A stretch of DNA of 64,000 nt from Microterricola viridarii (GCF_001542775.1 NZ_CP014145.1:1364001-1428000), one strand, 5' to 3'. Positions 1-8,759 are shown, counted from the first letter of the stretch. Numbers and translations are program-made. The notes: generated by a model not told the origin, from the letters alone.

Positions 1-321
1 CGCGATGGTCGCGACAAGGGCTTTGCCGGTGGCGGTCAGGGTGACGAGGGTTGCGCGCCGGTCTCGCGGATGCGGCTCGCGGCTGACGAAACCGTCGGCC
101 ACGAGCGCATCCACCAGCCCGGTGACGTTGCGCGCGCTCACCCTCAGCGACTCTGCAAGTTCGCGCTGCGTGCGCGGCCCGGCGGCCGAGATCACCCACA
201 GCACGGGGGCGCGGGAGCTGGAGATGCCGTGGCGGGCCAGACTCTCGTCCCTGTCGCGCCCGAGGAGCACGGCGAGTTGTTGCATGCGATCGAGCGCACC
301 GAGTGAATCGACATCCGTCAT
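1..321 (-). CDS. MarR-family transcriptional regulator (3' part cut by window edge)
   Basis: 107 codons are visible, read from an ATG at 321 towards base 1; the C-terminus lies outside the window. The protein starts MTDVDSLGALDRMQQLAVLL. It carries a winged helix-turn-helix around residues 50-100, with RTQRELAESLRVSARNVTGL as the recognition helix region and DRRATLVTLTATG as the wing, the classic MarR D-x-R pattern. MarR proteins are cytoplasmic dimeric repressors, often released by small ligands. The start is leaderless: TAGCCT lies 6 bases upstream and no ribosome binding site is seen. A dyad overlapping that -10 suggests autorepression. The gene follows the YidC-like gene by 14 bases on the same strand. 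The ligand and target genes cannot be told from sequence. Confidence 0.9.
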   Translation of the reverse strand, partial: MTDVDSLGALDRMQQLAVLLGRDRDESLARHGISSSRAPVLWVISAAGPRTQRELAESLRVSARNVTGLVDALVADGFVSREPHPRDRRATLVTLTATGKALVATIA

Positions 322-327
322 ATCGTG

Positions 328-348
328 AGGCTACATCACGATGTGGCC
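328..348 (-). promoter_or_regulatory. Leaderless promoter and candidate MarR operator
   Basis: On the minus strand a -10-like TAGCCT (328-333) ends 6 bases before the marR ATG. An imperfect 20-bp dyad, GGCTACATCACGATGTGGCC at 329-348 (two mismatched positions), covers this -10 and runs into the end of the YidC-like gene. A MarR dimer bound here would block polymerase. The dyad is seen directly; its use as an operator is inferred. Confidence 0.45.
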
Positions 349-1115
349 GCATCACTAAAGCGGGTGCCTCTGGCCTCAGCCCGCCGACGCAGGACGGCCC
401 GTTCGCCGAGCGTCCACGTCGTCGTGACGGTGAGGTAGAGCGCCGCCGCCAGGGGGACGATCATGGCGAAGAAGACCGTGATGAACGGCAGCCAGCTCAG
501 CACGCCGCTGATCGCGGCCATGGCGGCCGGAGCCCCGGCCTGGTCCTGCTGCTGCTGCTGCTGCGCGAGCATCACACGGCGCGAGGTGAACGCGACCGCA
601 GCGATCACGGCGAAGAGCCCGAGGAACACGGCAGCACCCGGCCAGAACGCACCGCCGTTCAGGATGGAGAGGAACGACGTGCCGAGCGGCACGCCGAAGA
701 ACGTCTCGCCCAGCAGTGCGTTCGGGTGGCCGTTGATCGTCGGGAGGATGAAAAGGCCGTAGACGAGCGAGAGCACCGGTGCTTGCGCCAGGGCCGGCCC
801 GATGCCGGCGAACGGCGAGGCCTTCTCCTCGGCATACAGCTCCATCGTCGCGCGCTGCAGCTTCTCTGGGTTCTTCTTGTGCCGGCTCTGCAGTTCTCTC
901 AGCTTGGGCGCGAGGCGTAGCCGTGTCACCTCAGCCCGGGCTTGGGACATGCCGATGGGGATCAGGGCGATGCGCACGAGAACGGTCAGCGCGACGATGG
1001 CGAGTGCCATTGCCTGAGCGCCGGCGAGGGGCGCGAAGAGTGAGGCGAGGCCGTTGACGGCCGTTGAGGCGAGTTCGAGCAGCGCCGCAATGGGCGCGAA
1101 GGAATAGAGGTCCAC
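336..1115 (-). CDS. YidC/Oxa1-family membrane protein insertase (short actinobacterial paralogue)
   Basis: 259 residues. YidC/Oxa1 proteins insert membrane proteins from the cytoplasmic side, alone or with SecYEG. The conserved Arg of the hydrophilic groove is seen in the first core helix (R48 in LTVLVRIALIPIGM), followed by a charged cytoplasmic hairpin (about 57-95) and four more hydrophobic stretches. A six-Gln run (about residues 184-189) sits in a cytoplasmic loop. The long periplasmic domain of Gram-negative YidC is absent, as usual for Gram-positive forms. The start is a GTG at 1115 with no clear ribosome binding site. The DUF6412 gene lies upstream and marR downstream on the same strand. 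It is probably not the main YidC of the rnpA/rpmH locus, since those neighbours are absent. Confidence 0.88.
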   Translation of the reverse strand: MDLYSFAPIAALLELASTAVNGLASLFAPLAGAQAMALAIVALTVLVRIALIPIGMSQARAEVTRLRLAPKLRELQSRHKKNPEKLQRATMELYAEEKASPFAGIGPALAQAPVLSLVYGLFILPTINGHPNALLGETFFGVPLGTSFLSILNGGAFWPGAAVFLGLFAVIAAVAFTSRRVMLAQQQQQQDQAGAPAAMAAISGVLSWLPFITVFFAMIVPLAAALYLTVTTTWTLGERAVLRRRAEARGTRFSDAATS

Positions 1116-1146
1116 GATGGGAGGGTCCGATCAGGCAGAGGGATGT

Positions 1147-1193
1147 GTGGTCACATGTGCGCGACCACGCCCGCCGTCCACGAATCCAACGAT
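1147..1193. other. Two small inverted repeats between DUF6412 gene and yidC-like gene
   Basis: GTGGTC (1147-1152) pairs with GACCAC (1163-1168), and CGAATC (1178-1183) pairs with GATTCG (1188-1193) around a 4-base loop. They lie in the 90-base gap upstream of the YidC-like gene. They could be an attenuating hairpin or operator sites; no T-run follows on either strand. Confidence 0.3.
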
Positions 1194-1205
1194 TCGGGGT
1201 GCTGA

Positions 1206-1502
1206 CTACGCGGTCGCCTCTGCCCGGGCCGGGGCCCTGGTGCGCGGCCTGCCCGCGGTGTTCGGGTGTTGCGGCTCGATGATGCTGGAGAGCACCTCAC
1301 GGTGTGCCCGGGAACGCGCGCCGACGCGCAACTCCCCCGCGGTGATGCCGACCGCGAGATAGCGGGCCCCGAGCGCGAAGGCCGCAGCGAGCATCACCGC
1401 CGTCGTGAGCAGCGCGGCATCCGGCGGCGTCTGCAGAACGAGCGCGTACGCGACGAACGCGACGGTCAGTGTGACCGCCAGCCGTTCCTGCAGCGCCTTC
1501 AT
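1206..1502 (-). CDS. DUF6412-type small membrane protein
   Basis: 98 residues from an ATG at 1502. Two hydrophobic segments are predicted (about 6-22 and 27-48: LTVAFVAYALVLQ and AALLTTAVMLAAAFALGARYL), followed by a basic tail rich in Arg and Pro. Actinobacterial DUF6412 proteins are commonly encoded next to a YidC-type insertase, as here, but have no assigned function. A longer upstream reading frame exists, but TAGGCT seven bases before this ATG supports a leaderless start at this point. Confidence 0.7.
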   Translation of the reverse strand: MKALQERLAVTLTVAFVAYALVLQTPPDAALLTTAVMLAAAFALGARYLAVGITAGELRVGARSRAHREVLSSIIEPQHPNTAGRPRTRAPARAEATA

Positions 1503-1509
1503 ACCCGCG

Positions 1510-1515
1510 AGCCTA
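1510..1515 (-). promoter_or_regulatory. -10 element of leaderless DUF6412 gene
   Basis: TAGGCT on the minus strand, 7 bases before the ATG at 1502; no Shine-Dalgarno sequence is present. Confidence 0.45.
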
Positions 1516-1536
1516 CTCGCTGACCCGACGAGACGC

Positions 1537-1863
1537 CTACGCGCGCTTGGCCAGCTTCTCGAGCCGTTCGGCGGATGCCGGCATGCCCAGCTCCCCCAAC
1601 GGATCGTGGCGCCCGGGGCTCGGCCGCCGTTCCTCATCGGGGATCGGGCAGTGCACGAGCACGTTCGACGTTGACTCGTCGATCACATGCTCGCGCATCT
1701 GATGCCCGCAGAGCGGGCAGGTGCGCAGGGCTACCGGGATCTCCTCGACCCCGGCGTCAGAGATCGGCGGCGAGCCGATGGCTTTCTCGACCTGCTTGTT
1801 CACTCGTTCAAAGAATCGCACGAAGGCATTTTCTTCAGCCTGCGTGACATTGTCGCGGCTCAT
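1537..1863 (-). CDS. Conserved hypothetical protein with a small Cys/His cluster
   Basis: 108 residues, not assigned to a named family. The N-terminal half is acidic and probably helical (ENAFVRFFERVNKQVEKA). The middle has C49-P-L-C52-G-H plus H59 and C72, which could bind one zinc ion. The C-terminus is charged and ends in a short amphipathic helix. Its start is leaderless (TAGGAT 6 bases before the ATG). It lies upstream of, and on the same strand as, the DUF6412 gene. Zinc binding is inferred only from residue spacing. Confidence 0.65.
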   Translation of the reverse strand: MSRDNVTQAEENAFVRFFERVNKQVEKAIGSPPISDAGVEEIPVALRTCPLCGHQMREHVIDESTSNVLVHCPIPDEERRPSPGRHDPLGELGMPASAERLEKLAKRA

Positions 1864-1869
1864 GGCGTC

Positions 1870-1875
1870 ATCCTA
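1870..1875 (-). promoter_or_regulatory. -10 element of leaderless hypothetical gene
   Basis: TAGGAT on the minus strand, 6 bases before the ATG at 1863. Confidence 0.45.
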
Positions 1876-1905
1876 CGCCCGGCGGCTCGCCTGGCAATAG
1901 TCCCG

Positions 1906-2625
1906 TTAGATCTCGCCGAAGCCAGACTCGATCAGGGCCGCGAGGGCGTCGACCGCATCGGAGCCGGCCGGATCCTCGGTGGAGAGCACCACGGTCGTTC
2001 CCTTGACCAGGCCCATCGCCATGATGCCGAGCAGGCTGCGTGCGTCCGTGCCATTCACCGTGACCTTCGTGCCGAAGGTGTTGGCGAGCTTGACGAAGTC
2101 CGCGGCCGGACGGGCGTGCAGCCCGTCCTTGTTCACAAGCGTCACCGTGCGGGTGTACCCGCCGCCAGGCTGTTCGGCCACTGGTTCCTCCGCTGCGGCG
2201 GCCACGGCCACCGGGCTGGTGCTGCTCGCGGACTCCGCCGCCTCGACGACGGAGAGCAGCGAAGCGCCCACCTCGCTGGCCACGGCCGCCGCAACACCGC
2301 CCTCAATAAGCGGCGCGTCAACGATGCGGACGGTCTCCCGTACGGAGTCGTCGAGGAAGTCCAGTGCGGTCTCTGCGGTGAGGATTGCCGAGCCGAGGTC
2401 GCAGAGCACGACGACGCCGACGCCCTGGTTCACCGCGGCGATGCCGGCCGAGACCTTGTCGAAGCTTGTCCCGATCCGGCCGTCGTCGGTGCCGCCGGCC
2501 CCCGCCAGCGGCGCGTTCTGTGCCATCTGCCGGGCGAGCTCAAGCAGTCCATCCGTGATCTTCTCGCTGTGTGAGACGTAGACGACGCCGACCCTGGCCA
2601 CGGATTCCGCTCCCTGCCCGGTCAC
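1906..2625 (-). CDS. dhaM: Dihydroxyacetone kinase phosphoryl-donor subunit DhaM
   Basis: 239 residues. DhaM relays phosphate from the PTS to the ADP bound in DhaL. The N-terminal EIIA-Man-like domain has its acceptor histidine at H19 (VVYVSHSEKI). After an Ala/Glu/Pro linker (about 125-156) comes an HPr domain with the active H170 in NKDGLHARPAADF. The truncated Enzyme I domain of E. coli DhaM is absent, so this is the two-domain form. The GTG start at 2625 overlaps the dhaL stop (GTGA), indicating translational coupling in dhaK-dhaL-dhaM. It acts in the cytoplasm and needs general EI and probably HPr encoded elsewhere. Confidence 0.93.
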   Translation of the reverse strand: MTGQGAESVARVGVVYVSHSEKITDGLLELARQMAQNAPLAGAGGTDDGRIGTSFDKVSAGIAAVNQGVGVVVLCDLGSAILTAETALDFLDDSVRETVRIVDAPLIEGGVAAAVASEVGASLLSVVEAAESASSTSPVAVAAAAEEPVAEQPGGGYTRTVTLVNKDGLHARPAADFVKLANTFGTKVTVNGTDARSLLGIMAMGLVKGTTVVLSTEDPAGSDAVDALAALIESGFGEI

Positions 2626-3269
2626 GACCGGGCTCCGGCCGCGGCCTCGGCCGCCCGCAGCAGCAGCGCGCTGGACTGCGCCCCTGGGTCGCGGTGGCCG
2701 ATGGCACGGTCACCGAGGTAGCTGGCGCGGCCCTTGCGGGCCACCAGCGGCTCGGTGGCGGCGGCGCCCGCCTCTGCCGCAGATGCAGCGGCCTGCAGAA
2801 TCTCGTGCACACCCGCGCCGGCGGCCACCGCAGCGGTAGCGGCGTCGACGGCGGGAGTCCACGCATCAATCATCGTCTTGTCGCCCGGCTCCGCCTTGCC
2901 TCGCAGCACGATCCCGTCTCGGGCGGCCGTCAGCGCGGCCACCAATGCCGGCCCGTCCAACTCGGTCGCCGATCCAGCAGCGAGGGCGGCCTTGAGGAAG
3001 GCCGTCCCATACAGCGGGCCGGCTGCACCACCGACAGTGGAGATCAAGGTCGTCGCGACCACCTTCAGCACGTCGCCGGGCGTGGCGTCATCCGCCAGCC
3101 CGTCGAGGTGCTCCAACACGGCTTGGAAGCCCCTGTCCATGTTCTCGCCGTGGTCGCCGTCGCCGATCTCCCTGTCCAGCGTGATCAGTGCAACACGATT
3201 CTCGGCGAGCACCTCGGCGGCCGTGACGATCCAGGCGCGTGCCCATGCGGCGTCGACGCTGTCGGCCAT
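2622..3269 (-). CDS. dhaL: Dihydroxyacetone kinase ADP-binding subunit DhaL
   Basis: 215 residues. DhaL holds a tightly bound ADP that DhaM rephosphorylates and transfers the phosphate to dihydroxyacetone on DhaK. The Mg-ADP aspartate cluster is visible near the N-terminus in LDREIGDGDHGENMDRGF, and the helical barrel glycine motif in STVGGAAGPLYGTAF. The start was chosen at MADSVDAAW (3269), whose ATG overlaps the dhaK stop (TAATG). A longer upstream frame would run into dhaK and looks spurious. Confidence 0.93.
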   Translation of the reverse strand: MADSVDAAWARAWIVTAAEVLAENRVALITLDREIGDGDHGENMDRGFQAVLEHLDGLADDATPGDVLKVVATTLISTVGGAAGPLYGTAFLKAALAAGSATELDGPALVAALTAARDGIVLRGKAEPGDKTMIDAWTPAVDAATAAVAAGAGVHEILQAAASAAEAGAAATEPLVARKGRASYLGDRAIGHRDPGAQSSALLLRAAEAAAGARS

Positions 3270-4270
3270 TACCGTCCCCACCGCAGCGCAGCGGTCTGCA
3301 CCGGTGCATCCCACAGCTCGGTCAGCTCGGCGTCGAGCTTCAGCACCGAGATGGACGCACCCTGCATCTCCAGCGAGGTAGTGAAGTTGCCGACCAGCGA
3401 TCGGGTCACCTTCACGCCGCGCTCGGCGAGCAGCTCTGCCGCCCTGCGGTAGACGATGTAGAGCTCGACCTGGGGCGTGCCGCCCATGCCGTTGACCAGC
3501 AGTAGCGCCTCTTCGCCCGCCTCAAACGGCATGTCCTCCAGGATCGCTCCGAGCAGGCGGTCGACGATGGCGTCGGCCGGCTCCAACTTGATCCGCTCGC
3601 GGCCCGGTTCGCCGTGGATACCGATGCCGATCTCGATCTCATCGTCGGCGAGGGTGAAACTCGGCTCTCCGGCGTGCGGCACAACGCAGGGCGTCAGGGC
3701 AACGCCCATGGTGCGCACCCGCGAGTTCACGGTGGCCGCGACGGCCGCGACGGCGGCCAGGTTGTCGCCACGTTCGGCCGCTGCCCCGGCGATCTTCTCG
3801 ACCAACACGGTGCCGGCGACGCCGCGCCGTCCGGCCGTGTACAGCGAGTCCTTGACAGCGACGTCATCGTCGACGATGACGGAGACCACCTCGATTCCCT
3901 CTGCACCGGCGAGGTCGGCGGCCGTCTCGAAGTTCAGCACGTCTCCGGTGTAGTTCTTGACGATGTGCAGCACGCCAGCGCCACCGTCGACTGCCTTCGT
4001 CGCGGCCACAATCGGGTCGGGGGTCGGCGAGGTGAAGACCGGGCCGGGCACGGCGGCATCGAGCATGCCGAAGCCGACGAAGCCGGCGTGCAACGGCTCA
4101 TGGCCGCTCCCGCCGCCGCTGACGATTCCGACTTTCCCGGAGCGCGGGGCATCCGCACGAACGACGAAAACGGGGTCGAGTTCGGCGCGCACGATGTCAC
4201 TGTGCGCCTGTGCGAAGCCACTCACCGCCTCGGCGACGACGTTCTTCGGATCGTTGATGAGCTTCTTCAC
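3269..4270 (-). CDS. dhaK: Dihydroxyacetone kinase substrate-binding subunit DhaK
   Basis: 333 residues from a GTG at 4270, preceded by an AAGGAAAG ribosome binding site; the family's usual start ([12 protein letters not shown]) falls exactly there. DhaK binds dihydroxyacetone covalently through a histidine, here H219 in GIGIHGEPG. Other conserved parts are [15 protein letters not shown] and [17 protein letters not shown]. It is the first gene of dhaKLM and converts dihydroxyacetone to its phosphate for glycolysis. The divergent glpFK pair suggests a shared role in using C3 polyols. Confidence 0.95.
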   Translation of the reverse strand: MKKLINDPKNVVAEAVSGFAQAHSDIVRAELDPVFVVRADAPRSGKVGIVSGGGSGHEPLHAGFVGFGMLDAAVPGPVFTSPTPDPIVAATKAVDGGAGVLHIVKNYTGDVLNFETAADLAGAEGIEVVSVIVDDDVAVKDSLYTAGRRGVAGTVLVEKIAGAAAERGDNLAAVAAVAATVNSRVRTMGVALTPCVVPHAGEPSFTLADDEIEIGIGIHGEPGRERIKLEPADAIVDRLLGAILEDMPFEAGEEALLLVNGMGGTPQVELYIVYRRAAELLAERGVKVTRSLVGNFTTSLEMQGASISVLKLDAELTELWDAPVQTAALRWGR

Positions 4271-4488
4271 AAGCTTTCCTTCCGTCGGAGGCCTCCGCGC
4301 GTCGAGGCGGCGAAGACGAATCACTCGGCTACTCAGCCCAAACTACGGCCTAAACGCGCTGGGCGGTAGCCCGAAGCAACGTTTCAGACTGGTCATTCCC
4401 AACGGGGCCGCCCGCCGCTATGTTGATAGGCATTGGAGCGTTGCAACGCCCTTACTTGGCCGCGCAGCGACGAACAAGAAAGGTCAAC
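4271..4488. promoter_or_regulatory. Divergent dhaK/glpF promoter region with perfect 12-bp palindrome
   Basis: 218 non-coding bases between two divergent operons. GCGTTGCAACGC at 4438-4449 is a perfect palindrome about 40 bases before the glpF start and is a candidate operator. TTGATA (4423-4428) resembles a -35 but has no good -10 partner. No regulator gene is adjacent, so the binding protein is unknown. Confidence 0.4.
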
Positions 4489-5265
4489 GTGGACAATCTC
4501 GGAGTTCTCTTCCTGTCGGAGCTGCTCGGCACAGCGATGCTCGTGCTTCTCGGCTGTGGCGTCGTCGCAAACGTCGCACTCGCCAAGAACAAGGGTCTCG
4601 GTGGCGGCTTCCTCATGGTGAACATCGGCTGGGGCCTCGCGGTCTTCGCCGGTGTCATCGTCGCCTACGCATCCGGCGCGCACATCAACCCGGCCGTCAC
4701 CCTCGGCCTCGTCGCCAACGGCGCCACCGAGTTCGGCAACGCCGCGCTCGGCACAACGGTCGCAGTCAATGCGGTCTCGGTCCTGGCCTACATTGCCGCC
4801 CAGCTGATCGGAGCCATTATCGGCGCCGTCATCGTCTGGCTGGCGTACAAGCAGCACTTCGACGAGGAGCCCGAGCCGGCCAACAAGCTCGGTGTCTTCT
4901 CCACCGGCCCTGCCATCCGCTCTTACGGCTGGAACCTCGTCACCGAGATCATCGGCACGTTCGTGCTGGTGTTCGTGGTGATCGCGTTCGGCGGTGGCCG
5001 GCAAGGCGACGGCGGCCTCGCCGCACTCGGCGCCCTCCCCGTTGCCCTCCTCGTTATCGGAATCGGCGCCTCCCTCGGTGGCCCGACCGGATACGCGATC
5101 AACCCGGCCCGTGACCTCGGCCCGCGCATCGCGCACTTCCTGCTGCCGATCAAGGGCAAGGGCAGCTCCGACTGGAGTTACTCCTGGGTGCCCATCGTCG
5201 GCCCGATCATCGGCGGCATGCTCGCCGGCTGGTCGGCCCTGGTGCTCCTGCCAATCCTCACCTAA
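4489..5265 (+). CDS. glpF: Glycerol facilitator (aquaglyceroporin) GlpF
   Basis: 258 residues in six membrane spans with the two pore motifs HINPAVT and AINPARD. The Asp after the second NPAR is typical of glycerol-conducting members. It lets glycerol enter by facilitated diffusion. The start was taken as the GTG at 4489, with AAAGG upstream; the longer ATG frame begins inside the intergenic region and adds a non-membrane stretch. glpK follows 86 bases later, after a strong hairpin, so glpK may depend on read-through or its own promoter. Confidence 0.92.
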   Translation: MDNLGVLFLSELLGTAMLVLLGCGVVANVALAKNKGLGGGFLMVNIGWGLAVFAGVIVAYASGAHINPAVTLGLVANGATEFGNAALGTTVAVNAVSVLAYIAAQLIGAIIGAVIVWLAYKQHFDEEPEPANKLGVFSTGPAIRSYGWNLVTEIIGTFVLVFVVIAFGGGRQGDGGLAALGALPVALLVIGIGASLGGPTGYAINPARDLGPRIAHFLLPIKGKGSSDWSYSWVPIVGPIIGGMLAGWSALVLLPILT

Positions 5266-5271
5266 GCCCCT

Positions 5272-5311
5272 AGGGCCGACTCGGCCTCGCCGAGTCGGCC
5301 CTTCTTCTTTT
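5272..5311 (+). terminator. Intrinsic terminator between glpF and glpK
   Basis: A perfect 13-bp stem (AGGGCCGACTCGG, 5272-5284, with CCGAGTCGGCCCT, 5290-5302) with a 5-base loop is followed by TCTTCTTTT. It probably reduces expression of glpK relative to glpF. Confidence 0.85.
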
Positions 5312-5351
5312 GCCGTCATCCGCATCAACACCCTCCCGAAGGAGCAACCCC

Positions 5352-6866
5352 ATGGCCGACTACGTTCTCGCCATTGACCAGGGCACCACCAGCTCGCGTG
5401 CCATCATCTTCAACAAGGCCGGGTCGATCGTCTCGACCGGCCAGCTCGAGCACGAGCAGATCTTCCCGCAGGCCGGCTGGGTCGAACACAATGCCACCCA
5501 GATCTGGGACAACGTGCGCGAGGTGATCGGCCAGGCACTTGCCAAGGCGAACCTCACCCGGCACGACATCGCCTCGATCGGCATCACGAACCAGCGCGAG
5601 ACTGCCGTGGTGTGGAACAGGAACACGGGCCGCCCGGTCTACAACGCCATCGTCTGGCAGGACACCCGCACCCAGCCCATCGTCGACAGGCTCGCCGCCG
5701 ACGGTGGCGTCGAGCGCTTCAAGCAGCAAGTCGGCCTGCCGCTGGCCACCTATTTCTCCGGCACCAAGATCGTCTGGATCCTGGAGAATGTGCCAGGCGC
5801 CCGCGAGGCGGCGGATGCCGGCGAGCTCATGTTCGGCACCACCGACAGCTGGGTGCTCTGGAACCTGACCGGCGGCGTCAACGGCGGCGTGCACGCCACC
5901 GACGTCACCAACGCCAGCCGCACGCTGTTCATGGACTTGGAGACCCTGCAGTGGGATGACGCGATCCTCGCAGCCTTCGACGTGCCGCGCTCGATGCTGC
6001 CGGAGATCCGCTCCTCCTCCGAGGTGTACGGGGTTGCCGACGAGCACTCGCTCCTGCGCGAGACGCCGATCGCCGGCATCCTGGGCGACCAGCAGGCCGC
6101 CACCTTCGGCCAGGCCGCGTTCGACACCGGTGAGTCCAAGAACACCTACGGCACCGGTAACTTCCTCATCTTCAACACGGGTGAGGAGATCGTTCACTCC
6201 AAGAACGGCCTGCTCACCACGCTCGGCTACAAGCTGGGCGACGCGAAGCCGCACTACGCACTGGAGGGCTCCATCGCCGTGACCGGGTCGCTGATCCAAT
6301 GGCTGCGCGACAACCTCGGGCTGTTCTCATCGGCGGCCGAGGTCGAGGCGCTGGCGAAGACGGTCGACGACAACGGCGGGGCCTACTTCGTGCCCGCGTT
6401 CTCCGGCCTGTTCGCCCCGTACTGGCGAGCGGATGCCCGCGGTGCGCTGGTCGGCCTCACCCGCTACGTGAACAAGGGCCACATCGCCCGCGCCGCGCTG
6501 GAGGCCACGGCCTTCCAGACCCGCGAGGTACTGGACGCGGTCAACGCAGACTCAGGCGTGGACCTGACGGAGCTGAAGGTGGACGGCGGCATGATCGCCA
6601 ACAACCTGCTGATGCAGTTCCAGGCCGACATCCTGGGCGTACCGGTGGTGCGCCCCGTCGTGGCGGAGACGACGGCGCTCGGCGCCGCCTACGCGGCCGG
6701 ACTGGCCGTCGGCTTCTGGAGCGGGCTCGACGACCTGCGCGCCAACTGGCAGGAGGACAGCCGGTGGACCCCGCAGATGGACAAGGCCGAGGCCGACCGT
6801 CTGCTGCGCAACTGGAAGAAGGCCGTCACGAAGACCCTCGACTGGGTCGACGACGACGTGAAGTAG
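5352..6866 (+). CDS. glpK: Glycerol kinase GlpK
   Basis: 504 residues, usual family length. It phosphorylates glycerol to glycerol 3-phosphate with ATP in the cytoplasm. FGGY-family features: [12 protein letters not shown] phosphate loop at the N-terminus, [22 protein letters not shown], and the adenosine-site [11 protein letters not shown]. The start at 5352 has GAAGGAG upstream. It pairs with glpF for glycerol uptake. No glpD is in the window, so the next step (glycerol 3-phosphate dehydrogenase) must be encoded elsewhere. It is convergent with trpD, 21 bases away. Confidence 0.96.
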   Translation: MADYVLAIDQGTTSSRAIIFNKAGSIVSTGQLEHEQIFPQAGWVEHNATQIWDNVREVIGQALAKANLTRHDIASIGITNQRETAVVWNRNTGRPVYNAIVWQDTRTQPIVDRLAADGGVERFKQQVGLPLATYFSGTKIVWILENVPGAREAADAGELMFGTTDSWVLWNLTGGVNGGVHATDVTNASRTLFMDLETLQWDDAILAAFDVPRSMLPEIRSSSEVYGVADEHSLLRETPIAGILGDQQAATFGQAAFDTGESKNTYGTGNFLIFNTGEEIVHSKNGLLTTLGYKLGDAKPHYALEGSIAVTGSLIQWLRDNLGLFSSAAEVEALAKTVDDNGGAYFVPAFSGLFAPYWRADARGALVGLTRYVNKGHIARAALEATAFQTREVLDAVNADSGVDLTELKVDGGMIANNLLMQFQADILGVPVVRPVVAETTALGAAYAAGLAVGFWSGLDDLRANWQEDSRWTPQMDKAEADRLLRNWKKAVTKTLDWVDDDVK

Positions 6867-6887
6867 CGCGCGTTCGGGTCGGGGCGT

Positions 6888-7940
6888 CTATCCCTTGGAC
6901 GCCTCGACCCACCGGGCGAGTTTGGCCGCCGCGGCACCGGAGTCAATGACTTCGGCCGCGACGGCCATTTTCGTGCTGAAGCGCTCCAAGATGTTGACCT
7001 GGCTCTGGGCCGGGTCGTTGGCGAGCTCGAACGAGACCAGGCCGGCCGCGGCGTTCAACAGAACGATGTCGCGCACGGGCCCCTGCTCGCCCTGCAGCAC
7101 GCGGTGCACGACGGTGGCGTTGTGCTCGGCGTCGCCGCCGAGCAAGTCGCTCATCTTGGCCCTCTTGATGCCGAGGTCACGCGGGTCGATGTCGTGCTCG
7201 GTGACCAGACCCCGGGAGACCTCCCAGACGTGGCTGTGGCCGGTGGTCGTGAGTTCGTCGAGCCCGTCATCGCCGCGGAAGACGAGCGCCGTCGCTCCCC
7301 TGGTCTGGAAGACACCGACAAACAACGGAACGCGGTCGAGCTGGGCGACGCCGACGGCGGATGCCTCTGGCCTGGCCGGGTTGCAGAGCGGGCCGAGGTA
7401 GTTGAACACCGTCGGGATGCCCAACTCGCTGCGCACGGCGCCGGCGTGCCGGAATCCCGGGTGGAAGGCTGCCGCGTATGCGAAGGTGATGCCGGACTCG
7501 AGCAGGATCTCCGCCACGCGGTCGGCTGACAGGGTGAGGTCAATGCCGAGGGCCGCCAGCACGTCGGATGAACCGGATGCCGAGCTTGCCGCACGATTGC
7601 CGTGCTTGATCACGGGCACCCCGCTGGCCGCACAGACAATGGCGGCCATCGTCGACACGTTCACGGTGCCGAAGCGGTCACCGCCGGTGCCGACGATGTC
7701 TAGCGCCATGGAGTCGACCTCGAGGGGCACAGCGTGGTCGAGGATCGCGTCGCGGAAGCCCACGATCTCGTTCACCGTCTCGCCCTTGGCGCGGAGCGCG
7801 ATGAGGAATGCGGCGATCTGGGCCTGGCTGGCCTCCCCCATCATGACCTGGTCCATGCACCATGCTGCGTCGGCAATACTCAGGTCTTCGCCGTTCAGCA
7901 GGGAGGTGAGAACGGATGGCCACGTCTGAATCTCAAGCAT
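6888..7940 (-). CDS. trpD: Anthranilate phosphoribosyltransferase TrpD
   Basis: 350 residues. It transfers phosphoribosyl from PRPP to anthranilate, the second step of the tryptophan branch. The PRPP-binding GTGGD motif and the KHGNRAASSASGSSDVLAALG segment are both present and intact. It stands alone, away from other trp genes, as is common in actinobacteria. The start at 7940 is leaderless, with TAGGAT six bases upstream. Confidence 0.95.
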   Translation of the reverse strand: MLEIQTWPSVLTSLLNGEDLSIADAAWCMDQVMMGEASQAQIAAFLIALRAKGETVNEIVGFRDAILDHAVPLEVDSMALDIVGTGGDRFGTVNVSTMAAIVCAASGVPVIKHGNRAASSASGSSDVLAALGIDLTLSADRVAEILLESGITFAYAAAFHPGFRHAGAVRSELGIPTVFNYLGPLCNPARPEASAVGVAQLDRVPLFVGVFQTRGATALVFRGDDGLDELTTTGHSHVWEVSRGLVTEHDIDPRDLGIKRAKMSDLLGGDAEHNATVVHRVLQGEQGPVRDIVLLNAAAGLVSFELANDPAQSQVNILERFSTKMAVAAEVIDSGAAAAKLARWVEASKG

Positions 7941-7946
7941 GTGCCA

Positions 7947-7952
7947 ATCCTA
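7947..7952 (-). promoter_or_regulatory. -10 element of leaderless trpD
   Basis: TAGGAT on the minus strand, 6 bases before the trpD ATG; no Shine-Dalgarno sequence in between. Confidence 0.5.
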
Positions 7953-8087
7953 GAAGGAATGATTCACTGCGAATACACGGCTACTCACCACGTATTCTCA
8001 GCGTTCTGGGGTTGAAACTAAGGCTCGCCTAACCAAAAAATAGGCGACAGACCGCTCTGAATGGGAAAACCCTGCGAGTATTTCGGC

Positions 8088-8093
8088 CATAAT
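8088..8093 (+). promoter_or_regulatory. -10 element of ctaE-qcrCAB
   Basis: CATAAT ends 6 bases before the GTG at 8100. The intervening GGAGGA looks like a Shine-Dalgarno sequence but directly abuts the start codon, too close to work for this GTG. A leaderless transcript starting at the GTG is the simplest reading. Confidence 0.45.
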
Positions 8094-8099
8094 GGAGGA

Positions 8100-8735
8100 G
8101 TGACGAGCACTTCAATTACGCAGCCGGCCAGCGCCCCTGCCATTAACCGGCCCAATACCGTAGCGGTGGGTACCATCGTGTGGCTCGGCAGCGAAGTCAT
8201 GTTCTTCGCCGGCCTCTTCGCCATCTACTTCACTTTGCGCTCTACGAGCCCCGAGCTGTGGGAGTTCGAGACCGCGCGTCACAACTTCCCATTCGCGCTC
8301 GTGAACACGCTGATCCTGGTCGCGTCTTCGTTCACGTGCCAGTTCGGTGTGTTCGCAGCCGAGCGGATGCAGGCGAGGTCCACAGGATGGAAGCCCACGC
8401 AGTGGGGCACCGTCGAGTGGTTCTTCCTCACCTTCGCTCTGGGCGCCATCTTCGTGTCCGGCCAGATCTTCGAGTACGCCACGTTGGTGTCTGAGGGCAT
8501 CTCGCTCTCCTCCAACGCCTACGGCTCGGCGTTCTACCTCACGACCGGCTTCCACGGCATCCACGTGACGGCTGGACTCTTCGCCTTCTTGCTGGTCATC
8601 GGTCGATTCTTCGCGGTGCAGAACCGCAACTTCGGCCACCGCGAGGCCACCAGCGCCATCGTGGTCTCTTACTACTGGCACTTCGTTGACGTTGTCTGGA
8701 TCGGGCTCTTCCTGGTCATCTACGTTCTCAAATAG
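8100..8735 (+). CDS. ctaE: aa3-type cytochrome c oxidase subunit III CtaE
   Basis: 211 residues, short form with five predicted membrane spans, typical for actinobacteria. Subunit III stabilises the oxidase core and its proton uptake. Conserved parts are [31 protein letters not shown] at the N-terminus (here split by wording, residues about 15-45), [12 protein letters not shown] and [14 protein letters not shown]. The GTG at 8100 was chosen because it matches the usual N-terminal length and the promoter spacing. It is first in ctaE-qcrC-qcrA-qcrB, which encodes most of the bcc-aa3 supercomplex. Confidence 0.93.
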   Translation: MTSTSITQPASAPAINRPNTVAVGTIVWLGSEVMFFAGLFAIYFTLRSTSPELWEFETARHNFPFALVNTLILVASSFTCQFGVFAAERMQARSTGWKPTQWGTVEWFFLTFALGAIFVSGQIFEYATLVSEGISLSSNAYGSAFYLTTGFHGIHVTAGLFAFLLVIGRFFAVQNRNFGHREATSAIVVSYYWHFVDVVWIGLFLVIYVLK

Positions 8736-8759
8736 GAATACAGGAGCGGATTACTTCTC

